Assembly (NCBI GenBank): GCA_964554105.1
Contig: CAZKNF010000007.1
Span: 1-64,000, forward strand
From: CAZKNF01 sp964554105
GTDB lineage: Bacteria > Bacteroidota > Rhodothermia > Rhodothermales > VXPQ01
DNA length: 64,000 nucleotides
Reading direction: 5' to 3'
Program-made: the position numbers and the translations under genes
Part shown: positions 45,456 through 54,169 of the stretch, piece after piece
Layout: each line of letters starts with the position of its first letter
Position numbering within the stretch: the first letter of the stretch is position 1
Notes under the pieces: generated by a model
What the model saw: the letters and a program-made list of their open reading frames with translations, nothing else
What the model was told of the DNA's origin: nothing
The model's database searches: none

Positions 45456-46022
45456 TCACTGCAACAGGTACTGAGTGAAGTAGAGTCGGTCGATTTCGCC
45501 GCGCGTCAGAATACGGTTCAACTCGAGCAAAATCTTATTTTTAAGAGTCGAACGGAGCTCGATAGAGGCGAGCTCCTCCCTGGTATGCTCGCTGAGCAAA
45601 CGCAGAATGGCGTCGCGCACGACGATCTCCTTGTCCTCGATTTCAGCGATGACATCCGACGATTTGGTTTCGAGACCAAGGCTGACGACGAGGAATCCTT
45701 TTCCGCCCGTATCTGCAGGATTAATCAGCAATTCGCTGATGGTTGTAAATGTGCCGTACTCCACCGGCTTCTCTTTCCCGGCAGCCTCGCCGAACCCGAA
45801 TTCGACGGCTGTCGCCGCTGCGGCCTCCGCGAGGTGGGGGTACTGGCTGTATGTGAGATACGCTCCTAAAGCTGCCGGCAAAACAGCTACGGCAGCGACC
45901 GTAAGCAGCATGCGCAGCCGGCCGCTTTTCTGTTCGGACATATCGACATCGACCATTTCAGGCGCTGCGGCGTCTTCCGCTGCCGCGTCGGCATCGGGTG
46001 CCCCCTTATTCGGTTCCGGCAT
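45456..46022 (-). CDS. fliL: Flagellar basal-body-associated protein FliL
   Basis: 188 residues. A polar N-terminus (about 1-36) rich in Ala, Asp and Glu precedes one membrane helix (about 38-57). The periplasmic stomatin-like domain contains YGTFTTISELLINPADTGGKGFLVVSLGLE, VVRDAILRLLSEHTREEL and the C-terminal IDRLYFTQYLLQ. FliL supports stator function. It overlaps motB by 17 bp. Confidence 0.92.
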   Translation of the reverse strand: MPEPNKGAPDADAAAEDAAAPEMVDVDMSEQKSGRLRMLLTVAAVAVLPAALGAYLTYSQYPHLAEAAAATAVEFGFGEAAGKEKPVEYGTFTTISELLINPADTGGKGFLVVSLGLETKSSDVIAEIEDKEIVVRDAILRLLSEHTREELASIELRSTLKNKILLELNRILTRGEIDRLYFTQYLLQ

Positions 46023-46713
46023 GGCTGAACACTATTTCGACTCGTCTATTCCGTGATCGTCCGGTGGACGTTCTATTGCTTGCTACCGGTCGAAATTCAC
46101 CGTATCCAACGGTTTTGTACCGCCCCGGCTCGAGCGCTGCTGTCTGCTGAAGAAAAAACCGTACAACGGACGAAGCCCGTGCGCCGGACAGCTCCCAGTT
46201 TGAAGGAAACTGGTGCGTGTTGATGGGTTGATTATCCGTATGTCCCTCGACCATCACATCATTTGACGTCGGTGTGAGCATGGCGCTCACGGTTTTAAGC
46301 ACTTCCTTGGATGATTCAAGCAGCTCGGACTTTCCCGACTCGAATACGATCGAATCGACGATCGAGACGTGAATCCCCCGTTCAGAAGCGCTCACCTCAA
46401 TTTTATCCTGTAGATCCTCTATTTCGAGGTATTCGGCGAGGGCGTCGAGCTGCGACTCGCGACCCCTGTAGTACTCTTCCACACCCTCGTCCGCGCGTGT
46501 CGGAGGACGCATGGCCTCAAAACTGAGTACGCTGCGGTGTCCGTTGAAATAACTGAGCGCCTCCTCGAATTTCTTGACCTCCACTTCGGACATGGCGACG
46601 ATCAGTACGAAGAAGGTGAGCAGCAATGTCACCATATCGCTGTACGTCGTCATCCAGAACGGGGCCGTCGGCTCTTCGTCCTCCTCATTCTGTATGTCGC
46701 CGAATTCATCCAT
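46006..46713 (-). CDS. motB: Flagellar stator protein MotB
   Basis: 235 residues. The single membrane helix begins TYSDMVTLLLTFFVLIVAMS and has the proton-binding Asp26. An OmpA-like peptidoglycan-binding domain follows (VEGHTDNQPI, NWELSGARASSVVRFFL, RSRNRRVEIVF). The Asp and Ser-Asp pattern suggests proton use, but PomB/MotS-type sodium use cannot be ruled out by sequence alone. Confidence 0.95.
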   Translation of the reverse strand: MDEFGDIQNEEDEEPTAPFWMTTYSDMVTLLLTFFVLIVAMSEVEVKKFEEALSYFNGHRSVLSFEAMRPPTRADEGVEEYYRGRESQLDALAEYLEIEDLQDKIEVSASERGIHVSIVDSIVFESGKSELLESSKEVLKTVSAMLTPTSNDVMVEGHTDNQPINTHQFPSNWELSGARASSVVRFFLQQTAALEPGRYKTVGYGEFRPVASNRTSTGRSRNRRVEIVFSHAGTE

Positions 46714-46734
46714 CGGGATGGGAGGCCACGTTAG

Positions 46735-47526
46735 TTACGCTGCGCGCGAGAGCGCCGCCGGTTCTTCAGCAGCTGCCGCTGCCACATCGCCCCCAACGAA
46801 GGACTTCAGGCGCTTTTCTACGAGGCTCGGACTTTCACCGCGAACGATGGCGAGTACACCTATACGCACCATCTGCCTAGACCGTAGCAACTGCGCGTTC
46901 TGCATCTTCATCTTCGCAGCGATCGGCAGAAATATCAGATTCGCGAGCAGGGCGCCGTAGAACGTCGTAATGAGTGCGACCGCCATACCTTTCCCGATCT
47001 GCGACGGATCATCTAGACTCTGCATCATCTGTATCAGTCCGATGAGCGTCCCGATCATTCCGAATGCGGGAGCATAAAGGGCGGAATTGCCGAAGAATTT
47101 TGCCGCCAGTCCGCGCGTAGTTGCCTCTTCGGACATTCGGATCTTCATTAAATCGTCTATTTCTGCCTCTTCGATGCCGTCGACCGCCATCTCCAGGCCG
47201 AAGCGCACGTATTCATCTGCATTTTCATCGAGTCGACGGTCGAGTGCGAGGAGACCTTCTCGGCGCGCAACGCGTGAGAACTCGGTGAACGTCTCTAAGA
47301 ACTTTTCCGGATTGGGCGCCTGAAACTTGAGGAAGTCTTTGAAACCTTTCGGCATCAAGCTCAGGTCTGCCAGCGAAAAGTTTACGAGTAGGGCTGCGAC
47401 GGTGCCGCCAAGGACGAGGATGAGCGCCGCGACGTCAAAGAACATCATCCATCCGTCGCCCATAAATATGGCTCCGTAGATGAGAACCAGCCCGGATCCC
47501 ACGCCGATCAGCGTCGATTTTTCCAT
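46735..47526 (-). CDS. motA: Flagellar stator protein MotA
   Basis: 263 residues with four membrane helices and a cytosolic loop between helices 2 and 3. Family marks are YAPAFGMIGTLIGLIQMMQSLDDPSQIGKGMAVALITTFYGALLANLIFLPIA. Charged loop residues that contact FliG are present around 80-130. It is 21 bp upstream of motB. Confidence 0.95.
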   Translation of the reverse strand: MEKSTLIGVGSGLVLIYGAIFMGDGWMMFFDVAALILVLGGTVAALLVNFSLADLSLMPKGFKDFLKFQAPNPEKFLETFTEFSRVARREGLLALDRRLDENADEYVRFGLEMAVDGIEEAEIDDLMKIRMSEEATTRGLAAKFFGNSALYAPAFGMIGTLIGLIQMMQSLDDPSQIGKGMAVALITTFYGALLANLIFLPIAAKMKMQNAQLLRSRQMVRIGVLAIVRGESPSLVEKRLKSFVGGDVAAAAAEEPAALSRAA

Positions 47527-47660
47527 AGAAAACGGTTCTTACATGCACAGCACGATCGAGTCACATCTGTAAACGTGACTTCGGATCGCCTGCAGATGCC
47601 TTCAATTCACGTGTTGAGGCATTCCATTCCGTGGCTGTAGGGCTGTGTTTCGATTCTTGC

Positions 47661-48428
47661 TCATCTCGGTGCACCATCGCCCTGTGCGGCCGCCTTGAAG
47701 ACATCGTCGACAGCTTTCTGCCGTTCACCTTGCTGGGAATCTGGAGTCCGGGGAACGACAGGCGGTTGATCAGGCGTGTCAAAGGAACCCGTCCCGTACG
47801 CGCTATCGTGTTGCTGCGCATCGAGCCGCTCCAAAAGTGCGGACATGCGATCTCGCATCGAGTCAAGAAGATGAGTTACGGAGGTGATCTGCTGCGCGGT
47901 GATGTCCTGCATCTGCAGCGACTCCGCAACGCTGTTCATCTGATTACGAATCTCATCGACAACCGTACGGCGGGCATGTACAGTGCCTTCGATGTTGTGC
48001 TGTGCTTGTCGGCGTTCGTCGAGAACTGCCTCCACTTCCATCAGCACGTCAGAGCGATCATCGAGGCGCGCTCGGAGCAGCGTAAGGAGACGCTCATCCG
48101 ATTCTTCGAAGAACCGTACGTCTCGAAGCGTCTGATCGAGGTGGCCGTCATAGGTCTGGGATTTCACCAATACCTCGTCTATAAGGACGAGAATTTCGGT
48201 CGTAGCAACCTTCGTCGCATCCGAAATGCTCTGCAGTTGAAGAGTTGCATGAGGCATCTTCAGCGCGCTGTCCATCATCGAGGCATTGATCTCCTCGAGG
48301 AGAGGAACGACTTCTTCCAGAAAATAGAAGATGTCTTCGACGAACGGCAGGGCGCGTTGGCTAAGGACGAAAACGGCCTTGAGCTCATTCAGCTTCCCGA
48401 GCACGTCACTTACATTGAACTTCGCCAT
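47661..48428 (-). CDS. CheZ-like CheY-phosphatase candidate
   Basis: 255 residues from the ATG at 48428; the frame is open 64 codons further, and a second ATG at 48482 is possible. It is almost entirely helical. Helix sequence LQMQDITAQQITSVTHLLDSM near 171-191 matches the CheZ catalytic helix, with Asp175 and Gln179 in the D-x3-Q position. A four-helix bundle and a Pro-rich tail with a distal short helix (about 228-255, VDDVFKAAAQGD) also fit CheZ, whose tail ends in a CheY-binding helix. It probably dephosphorylates CheY-P. It lies between flgE and motA under a sigma-28-like element. Overall similarity is low, so this remains a candidate. Confidence 0.6.
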   Translation of the reverse strand: MAKFNVSDVLGKLNELKAVFVLSQRALPFVEDIFYFLEEVVPLLEEINASMMDSALKMPHATLQLQSISDATKVATTEILVLIDEVLVKSQTYDGHLDQTLRDVRFFEESDERLLTLLRARLDDRSDVLMEVEAVLDERRQAQHNIEGTVHARRTVVDEIRNQMNSVAESLQMQDITAQQITSVTHLLDSMRDRMSALLERLDAQQHDSAYGTGSFDTPDQPPVVPRTPDSQQGERQKAVDDVFKAAAQGDGAPR

Positions 48429-48540
48429 GCGGGCTTCTCTAGCGGTTACTTTAGCTTTTTCCTGGATCTCTGGTCTTCCCATCCCGGAGTGCGGTACCCT
48501 GGGAGGACTTCGCTTTCGGTCGACGGAGTTTGTGTTCCTG

Positions 48541-48567
48541 GTATCGGCACGCTGCCCGCGCATCTTA
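48541..48567 (-). promoter_or_regulatory. Sigma-28-like promoter upstream of the cheZ-like gene
   Basis: Read on the minus strand: TAAGATGC (48567-48560), 11 bp, then GCCGATAC (48548-48541). The flagellar sigma-28 consensus is TAAAGTTT-N11-GCCGATAA. The -10 matches seven of eight bases, the -35 four of eight. It lies about 115 bp before the ATG at 48428 and 70 bp after flgE ends. Confidence 0.5.
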
Positions 48568-48637
48568 ACGCCATTAACGCCAGAGGCCCCACGCCGCAGC
48601 GACGAGGGGCCTCCGTCCAATCTAGATTTTCCTCGGT

Positions 48638-49909
48638 TTAGCGCTTCAGTTGGACCATCTCCTGCAGCAGCTCATCCGACGTGGTAATGACCCGCGCCGA
48701 CGCTTGGAATCCACGCTGGGCGACGATCATATCCGTGAACTCGGTTGCGAGGTCGACATTGCTCATTTCGAGCGCGCCGGAGACCACGGCGGCACGGGAT
48801 TCTCGGCCTGCCTGCCGGACCTGCAGTTCCCCGGAAGCCGTCGTCTGTGCAAAGAAGTTTTCGCCGATCTGCTCGAGGCCGTGCGGATTCGTGACCTCGC
48901 CGACAGCGAGCTGAAACATCTTTCTCTGTTGACCATTGCTGAAATTAAACTCCAATATCCCTTCTTTATTGATGGAATAACCGGTTACCACCCCGGCCTG
49001 GATGCCGTCCTGCTCCGTCACCGAAACGGTGGTCGAACCGCTGGAAGTCGTGATGCCGTTTCTGCTTTCTCCGCCGAAGTCTATGGTGAAGGGGTCTACA
49101 TTACCGTCACCGTCGATATCCCAGTTGAAATCCAATGTCTCATCGCCTGCAAGGGGATCGCCGTTGACGTCGCACAACTCACCGCTCGCATTGAAATAGA
49201 GCGTATGCGGTCCGGCGAGTTGCTGGTCGTCCTTGTCGGAAACGACGGCATCCCACTGCGTCACGCCTCCGCCGGTCGCGAGGTCAGCGGTCTTCTCGAA
49301 ATTGATGAACACGTCGTACGGTTTACCGCTGGCATCGTAGGCGACACTCGAGATCGGTTTAACGTCGCCGATCTCCGAATCCGCAGAAAGATTTCCCCCG
49401 ATGGTCAGCACTTCCGTGGCCTTGGCAGGGGTGGTCATCCCGGGATCGACGCGCACGTCCTTGAGAACACCGGTCACGACTTCGTCGCTCTCGTCGAAGC
49501 TCCAGCCCTGGACCGGCAGCCCGTTCGAGGTTACGAACTCGCCGTCGCGGTTAAACGAAAAGTTGCCCGCGCGTGTCAAAAGATTTCCACTGGTACCTTT
49601 CGCGATAAAGTAGCCGTCTCCATTGATGGCAAGGTCATTCGCTCGGCTGGTAGTTTCGAGCGCGCCCTGCGCCCAGCTCTGGTCGATCGAACCGACGCTT
49701 ACTCCAAGTCCGACGTACGACGGATTGACCCCCGCGCCTCCGGACATGCGGCCGACGCCGAGGAGCTGCTGGCCGAGAAGCTCATTAAATGTTGCGCGTC
49801 CGCGCTTGTAGGCCAGTGTATTTACATTTGCGATGTTGTTGCCAACCACGTCCATTCGGACCTGATTGGATTGAAGTCCGGAGACGCCGGTGCGTAGAGA
49901 ACGAATCAT
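48638..49909 (-). CDS. flgE: Flagellar hook protein FlgE
   Basis: 423 residues. The N-terminal rod-type motif (SGLQSNQVRMDVVGNNIANVNTLAYKRG) and the C-terminal FlgBasal helix (ANSNVDLATEFTDMIVAQRGFQASARVITTSDELLQEMVQL-like segment, about 380-423) flank a hook D2/D1 core. LAINGDGYFI near 93-102 is the expected FlgE block. It builds the hook outside the cell and is exported by the FliI/FlhA system. A dyad hairpin sits in its leader. Confidence 0.95.
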   Translation of the reverse strand: MIRSLRTGVSGLQSNQVRMDVVGNNIANVNTLAYKRGRATFNELLGQQLLGVGRMSGGAGVNPSYVGLGVSVGSIDQSWAQGALETTSRANDLAINGDGYFIAKGTSGNLLTRAGNFSFNRDGEFVTSNGLPVQGWSFDESDEVVTGVLKDVRVDPGMTTPAKATEVLTIGGNLSADSEIGDVKPISSVAYDASGKPYDVFINFEKTADLATGGGVTQWDAVVSDKDDQQLAGPHTLYFNASGELCDVNGDPLAGDETLDFNWDIDGDGNVDPFTIDFGGESRNGITTSSGSTTVSVTEQDGIQAGVVTGYSINKEGILEFNFSNGQQRKMFQLAVGEVTNPHGLEQIGENFFAQTTASGELQVRQAGRESRAAVVSGALEMSNVDLATEFTDMIVAQRGFQASARVITTSDELLQEMVQLKR

Positions 49910-49932
49910 GATATACCTCGTGTTGGGGTGGT

Positions 49933-49958
49933 CCGCAGCGTCGGTCGGTCGGCTGCGG
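49933..49958 (-). other. Hairpin in the flgE leader
   Basis: CCGCAGC (49933-49939) and GCTGCGG (49952-49958) pair across a 12-base loop made of repeated GTCG. It lies 24 bp upstream of the flgE start in a 173-bp spacer. No T-run, so an mRNA stability or attenuation role is more likely than a terminator. Confidence 0.4.
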
Positions 49959-50082
49959 CCCGGCGTCCCGTTCCAGGCGTGCTGGTCGTGGGTCCTGCCG
50001 GATGTAGTGCATAGTTCAGGATTGTTTTTCCGGGTTCTACAACGTCCTCAAATCGTACCCGGACACGATTCAAGGCATCTCG

Positions 50083-50487
50083 TCATAGCATCACTGCAGA
50101 GTCTATTTGGGTGAAAACGCGTTCGTGGAGCTCACTTGTGTCGACAGCCGTCACGACGGTGCGCGTCGGCACGTTCACGATGAAGGCTGCATCCGATCGC
50201 ATGAGCAGGGCGTCTCGCGCGCCCTTCGATTCCAGTTGGAGAAGAGCGTCGGTGAGTGACTGCTGCTGGTCGGCATCGAGCGAGATTCCGCGCTGTTCTA
50301 TCCGCTCCTGCGCGTGGGCCGACAGCTTGAAGCCAGGAAAAGATTGCAACGCCTGCTCTCGCGCACGGCGCAGCTCTTCGACGAAGGTAGCGCGGCCGTT
50401 TCCGTCCGGTGTGTCGGGTCGCGACGGGCGCAGGTCCGGCGTCCCCTGGCCAGGGTCGACTCGGGAGGCGATTTCGCGTACCGTCAT
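50083..50487 (-). CDS. TIGR02530-family flagellar operon protein
   Basis: 134 residues. The C-terminal half carries the family pattern: KLSAHAQERIEQRGISLDADQ, then a Gly-Ala-Arg loop, DAAFIVNVPTRTVVTAVD and the final VFTQIDSAVML. The N-terminus is Pro/Arg-rich and probably disordered. The family occurs between flgD and flgE in many flagellated bacteria; its role is unknown. Neighbours here are flgD and flgE, as expected. Confidence 0.85.
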   Translation of the reverse strand: MTVREIASRVDPGQGTPDLRPSRPDTPDGNGRATFVEELRRAREQALQSFPGFKLSAHAQERIEQRGISLDADQQQSLTDALLQLESKGARDALLMRSDAAFIVNVPTRTVVTAVDTSELHERVFTQIDSAVML

Positions 50488-50539
50488 GGCTGGTCACCTG
50501 GTTATTTGATATCGTGCGGATGGTCTCGGCGACGACACA

Positions 50540-51226
50540 TCACTCAACGCTTTCCACGCTCGACATTGGCACTCGAGTCTCGCCGATCCAGAGAATGATG
50601 CCGTCAGCGCCGAACGTAATGCGATCTACGATGCCGGATATCAGGGCAGCCGCCTCCACAGGGTTGCCGCTTGTGTCCGTAGCGCTGACTTCCACCGAGT
50701 AAGAACCGGCAGCAACATTCGCGCCGGATCCATCGAGACCGTCCCATTCGAGATCATGTTCACCGGAGGTGAGTCCCGCGAGGTCGAACGTCCGGACGGC
50801 AATACCCGCCTCGTTCAGAATCGACACCGTGGCGGACTCGGCCGCATCTTCGAGATCGAACTTGATGGGCACCGCGTTCTCACCGTCCCACTCGACCGAA
50901 TCTCCCGCAGCCTGGACAGTTTTTCCGATGAGACCTGCAGCAACGCCGCTGTTCACGCTCTGCGCGAGCATAGCATTCATTTCACCGTTCTGAGCAAGCA
51001 CGTCGCTGATGTTCAGCAGCTGCTCGACAGACGAAAACTGTGCGAGCTGGGCTGCGAATTCCTGTCCGTCCATGGGATTCAGCGGGTCCTGGTTTTTAAG
51101 TTGGGACACGAGCATCATCAAGAACTCGTCCTTCCCCAGAACCGCATCTCCTGCAGCGCTCGGAGCGGATCGGTCGGTGGCGCTTGGATCGACAATCCCG
51201 GGTTCAAACGGTGCGAAAGGGTCCAT
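50540..51226 (-). CDS. flgD: Flagellar hook cap protein FlgD
   Basis: 228 residues. The N-terminal export/cap motif LGKDEFLMMLVSQLKNQDPLNPMDGQEFAAQLAQFSSVEQL is strongly conserved. A C-terminal Ig-like/tudor region follows (LAGLTSGEHDLEWDGLDGSGANVAAGSYSVEVSATD). FlgD caps the growing hook. It lies between fliK and the TIGR02530 gene. Confidence 0.95.
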   Translation of the reverse strand: MDPFAPFEPGIVDPSATDRSAPSAAGDAVLGKDEFLMMLVSQLKNQDPLNPMDGQEFAAQLAQFSSVEQLLNISDVLAQNGEMNAMLAQSVNSGVAAGLIGKTVQAAGDSVEWDGENAVPIKFDLEDAAESATVSILNEAGIAVRTFDLAGLTSGEHDLEWDGLDGSGANVAAGSYSVEVSATDTSGNPVEAAALISGIVDRITFGADGIILWIGETRVPMSSVESVE

Positions 51227-51290
51227 TACGTGATGTTCTGTTGATTGGATGGTCTAGAGTCTGCGAAGGCGTCTTGGTATAGCTAACTGG

Positions 51291-53459
51291 TTAGCCGATC
51301 CATTCATTTCGTGCTCCCGCGAGCAGCGCTCGCGCCGCACGACCCGACCCCAGAGTGGAAACCGCGTCTGCACGGGGCGCCCGATCTAGAGAGGTATCGC
51401 GGGCAGTGGGTGCATCATACCTGCGCTGCGGCTTGTCGCCGGCATCATCGCTGGTCAGCGAGAAATCGACGGTCGTTTCATACTGATCTCGAAGCACGTG
51501 TTGCAGGCGGTCGAGGTTTTCGGCAGCGAGGTTGCGAAGCTGAGGATCACTAAACGTCACTGCGATAGAGACCTTGTCCTCGTCACGGCGCGCGCGGACT
51601 GTCATCGTCCCCTGACCTTCTTCGAGCTGCATTTCGATGACTCTCCACCCCTTTTCCAGAGACTCCGACGTAAGGCCATTTGAGAGAATCGATTGCAGCC
51701 ACGCCGCGGTGCGCGTCTGATCGGGTCGGCCACTTCTCCGGGCAGAGTCCAATGACGAAAGCGATGTAGTCGTGGAGGGTCGCTCAGAGGTATACGTGAG
51801 TTCGTCAGCGGTTGGCTCCGCGGCGCTGTCAACGAGTGCGTCCACGTCGAGCGAAACGGTGTCGTCCGGATCAGGAAGGGCGAAATCGGCTACTTCCTCG
51901 CCGGCTGCTGGGAGATCGAACGCCACGTCTGAGGGAAAATCTGATCTGCCCTTGAAATCGCTGCCGCCGCCCGCGCCGCTCTGGGACTCCGATTCGGCTT
52001 TGAATGATCGAGTAGTCGACCCCCGAGTTTCAGAGCGTTCCGTATTCCTTTGTTCGTCAACCTTCGGTACCTCGTCAGGAGCGATTCCGCGCCCGGCGAC
52101 CGACCGCGGATCATTCGTCCCGTTCACGTCCGCGGCCCGGCGGACGGCGGAATGGGCTGCACTCGTGGATCGCTGATCGCCAGCATCCTGCTCGGCTGAT
52201 GTATATGTGGCATGCTCACTCTCGACCGTGGCACGCCCCTGAGACGGGGCTGAATGCTCGCGCCAAATTCGAATACGCTGGCCTGTAAGATGGCGTGATG
52301 TGCGCTCGAGGTTGGCAATGTGCGCATGGTCGCTCTTGACCGTTTCTGCTGAAGCGAGACGGTTCGATCCTTCTGGCCGTGGGGCAGGATTCGAGCCCTC
52401 GTTCTGGTGCTCGGATGATGCCGGTTCGTTGATTGTGGACGAAGGCGCCTGAGGGTATGCGCCCGTGGCAGCAGATTTCGAATGTGTGAATCCGGATGAC
52501 GTCAGATCGGTGTCGACGCGGCGGGTTCCGTCCGGCACCGACGAGACGCTACGCGCATCAGCGGCGGGGGAGAGGTCCGCAGCTTGAATGCGCCGTTCGT
52601 CACCGGTGATTGCCTCCTGTTTCGTGCTCCGATGCTGGCTACGCTTCGTAGTTACATCCGCTTGGTGGTCATCAAGAAAGTCAGCGTTACGTGATGTAGT
52701 ACGTGCAGAATCGTGTTTGCCTTCGGTCTCCTCGCGAGGCGTACGTTCGTGTTCCGTAGGAGAATCGAGGTTCTTATTTGTATGCAGTCCCTGTTCGGAG
52801 TCCGCTTCAACCGCAGAATCGACTTCGACACCACTGAACGTCTTGCGCGCCGAGGATTCATCACTGCCCACCGGGCGTCCGTCCGATTCTGTTGCTGGCG
52901 CGGCAGCGTCCGCTTCTAGAGTTTGTGACGACGGCTCGAGAGTGTTCACATCCGCTCCGAGCGCGTTCACGCGTGATTCGAGCAGGGTTGCATCCGCTCC
53001 GAGTACGCTCGCACCAGCTCCAAGTGCGCTTGCCGCACCTCCGAACGTGTTTGCGCCGACCCGGAAGCCACTCGTAGCGGCAACTGGTGCTTCGGAATCA
53101 GCGGCCGACGCTGCAATAGCCGAGTCGAGCACGGGAGTAACGTCGTGCCCGAGCGAATTATCGTCCGTGAGCGGGCCGAACGTGCCGATAAGGAGATTTT
53201 CGCCCTTGGTTGTCTGAGCTTCGGCGACTCCTGCGAGAGGTGCCAAGCCGGCCTGTACGCTGCTGCGCTGCGCGAGCGCGCCAAAAGATAATGTGCCCGT
53301 TTCCGACGTGCCCGAGTGGGACGTCAGCAGCTCGAACGCACCGACAAGCATCGATCCGAACCCAGAGGCCCCCTGTGAAAGGTTATGGCTACCGGCGGTC
53401 TCTCCTTCCTGAGAAGGAGGGGACGCGCCGAGGAAGCTAAGAAGGGAGTGCGGTTGCAT
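51291..53459 (-). CDS. fliK: Flagellar hook-length control protein FliK
   Basis: 722 residues, longer than E. coli FliK (405). Most of it is Ser/Thr/Glu/Arg-rich and probably disordered, as expected for a molecular ruler. The C-terminal Flg_hook domain (about 595-675) carries the segment GWRVIEMQLEEGQGTMTVRARR and AAENLDRLQHVLRDQY. Seven 7-residue repeats occur at 136-184. Context between the motE-like gene and flgD supports the name. Confidence 0.88.
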   Translation of the reverse strand: MQPHSLLSFLGASPPSQEGETAGSHNLSQGASGFGSMLVGAFELLTSHSGTSETGTLSFGALAQRSSVQAGLAPLAGVAEAQTTKGENLLIGTFGPLTDDNSLGHDVTPVLDSAIAASAADSEAPVAATSGFRVGANTFGGAASALGAGASVLGADATLLESRVNALGADVNTLEPSSQTLEADAAAPATESDGRPVGSDESSARKTFSGVEVDSAVEADSEQGLHTNKNLDSPTEHERTPREETEGKHDSARTTSRNADFLDDHQADVTTKRSQHRSTKQEAITGDERRIQAADLSPAADARSVSSVPDGTRRVDTDLTSSGFTHSKSAATGAYPQAPSSTINEPASSEHQNEGSNPAPRPEGSNRLASAETVKSDHAHIANLERTSRHLTGQRIRIWREHSAPSQGRATVESEHATYTSAEQDAGDQRSTSAAHSAVRRAADVNGTNDPRSVAGRGIAPDEVPKVDEQRNTERSETRGSTTRSFKAESESQSGAGGGSDFKGRSDFPSDVAFDLPAAGEEVADFALPDPDDTVSLDVDALVDSAAEPTADELTYTSERPSTTTSLSSLDSARRSGRPDQTRTAAWLQSILSNGLTSESLEKGWRVIEMQLEEGQGTMTVRARRDEDKVSIAVTFSDPQLRNLAAENLDRLQHVLRDQYETTVDFSLTSDDAGDKPQRRYDAPTARDTSLDRAPRADAVSTLGSGRAARALLAGARNEWIG
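52908..53054 (-). repeat. Seven tandem 21-bp (7-residue) repeats in fliK
   Basis: Residues 136-184 form seven consecutive units of the pattern [AVS]-[NSTQ]-x-[LF]-[GE]-x-x, for example ASALGAG, ASVLGAD and VNALGAD. At DNA level the units are diverged but keep a 21-bp period. Best read as an expanded ruler segment. Confidence 0.75.
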
Positions 53460-53467
53460 AGGGATCG

Positions 53468-54169
53468 TTAGTTCGACGGCTCAGGATCGCCGTCCGCTTG
53501 TACCTGCTGTCTCGCGGCGACTTCGCTGGCGGAAATCGGACCACTCACGAGCATTTTTACAAATCGTGCTGCACGCTTAGGCGGCATGTTCTGAAGAAGG
53601 CGCGACTGCTCCCTTTGCGAAACCTGCAAATACAGGAGCTCGACGATGTTGAGATCGAGCTCGGCCAGAATGCTGCCAAGCTGCTTGTCTTCTAATTTGC
53701 CGAGTGATTTACCGATTTCGGCTGCATCGGCCTGTTGCGAGACTACGTCGTTCAGGCGGTTTTCAAGGCGCTCGATTTCGGCGGTGAGCACGGCGTTCTC
53801 TCCTTGCAGTCCTTGCAATTGTTGCGTCGTACGACGAAGCGAGTCGGTCAACACCTCGTTGACATCCGGTGTTGGCAAATTCGATGATGCCGTGCCAAGG
53901 GAATCAGGATGGTTCAGGCCGATCGGCGCAGCCGCCGAGTCGATCGCACCGCCGATGGAGTCGAAGGAAGCCTGGGTGAACAGTGAGCTGTCCAGGTCTG
54001 CTAGCAGGTGGTTTTCCATCGCGGGCGGCAACAGCCCGAGGCTGTCGAGCCGTACTCGCGTGCTGTCGACGATTCCCGGTGCAATGGAAGGCATCGCCAG
54101 ATAGATGCCCACACTGCCGAGGGCGAATGCGAGAATGCCTACTGCGGAAAGCATGATCGCCTTCTTCAT
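53468..54169 (-). CDS. MotE/FlbB-like membrane-anchored flagellar protein
   Basis: 233 residues. One N-terminal hydrophobic anchor (about 7-26), a polar linker, a coiled coil (about 115-150, QLQGLQGENAVLTAEIERLENRL) and a C-terminal MgtE-N-like helical domain (about 155-215, LAELDLNIVELLYLQVSQREQSRLLQNMPPKRAARFVKML). The arrangement matches MotE/FlbB-type proteins found between fliJ and fliK. These help the stator or the C-ring scaffold in other bacteria. It overlaps fliJ by 4 bp. Confidence 0.75.
   Translation of the reverse strand: MKKAIMLSAVGILAFALGSVGIYLAMPSIAPGIVDSTRVRLDSLGLLPPAMENHLLADLDSSLFTQASFDSIGGAIDSAAAPIGLNHPDSLGTASSNLPTPDVNEVLTDSLRRTTQQLQGLQGENAVLTAEIERLENRLNDVVSQQADAAEIGKSLGKLEDKQLGSILAELDLNIVELLYLQVSQREQSRLLQNMPPKRAARFVKMLVSGPISASEVAARQQVQADGDPEPSN

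Noticed and set aside
47631..48641. 336-codon plus-strand frame opposite the cheZ-like gene
   Set aside because: It is antisense to a gene in a continuous same-strand cluster, and its protein has no family features.
48650..49897. 415-codon open frame on the plus strand opposite flgE
   Set aside because: It mirrors flgE almost exactly and has no recognisable motifs; the minus-strand frame has complete hook-protein signatures.
53185..53200. GCCGATAA inside fliK on the plus strand
   Set aside because: Antisense and within coding sequence, with no downstream gene in that direction.
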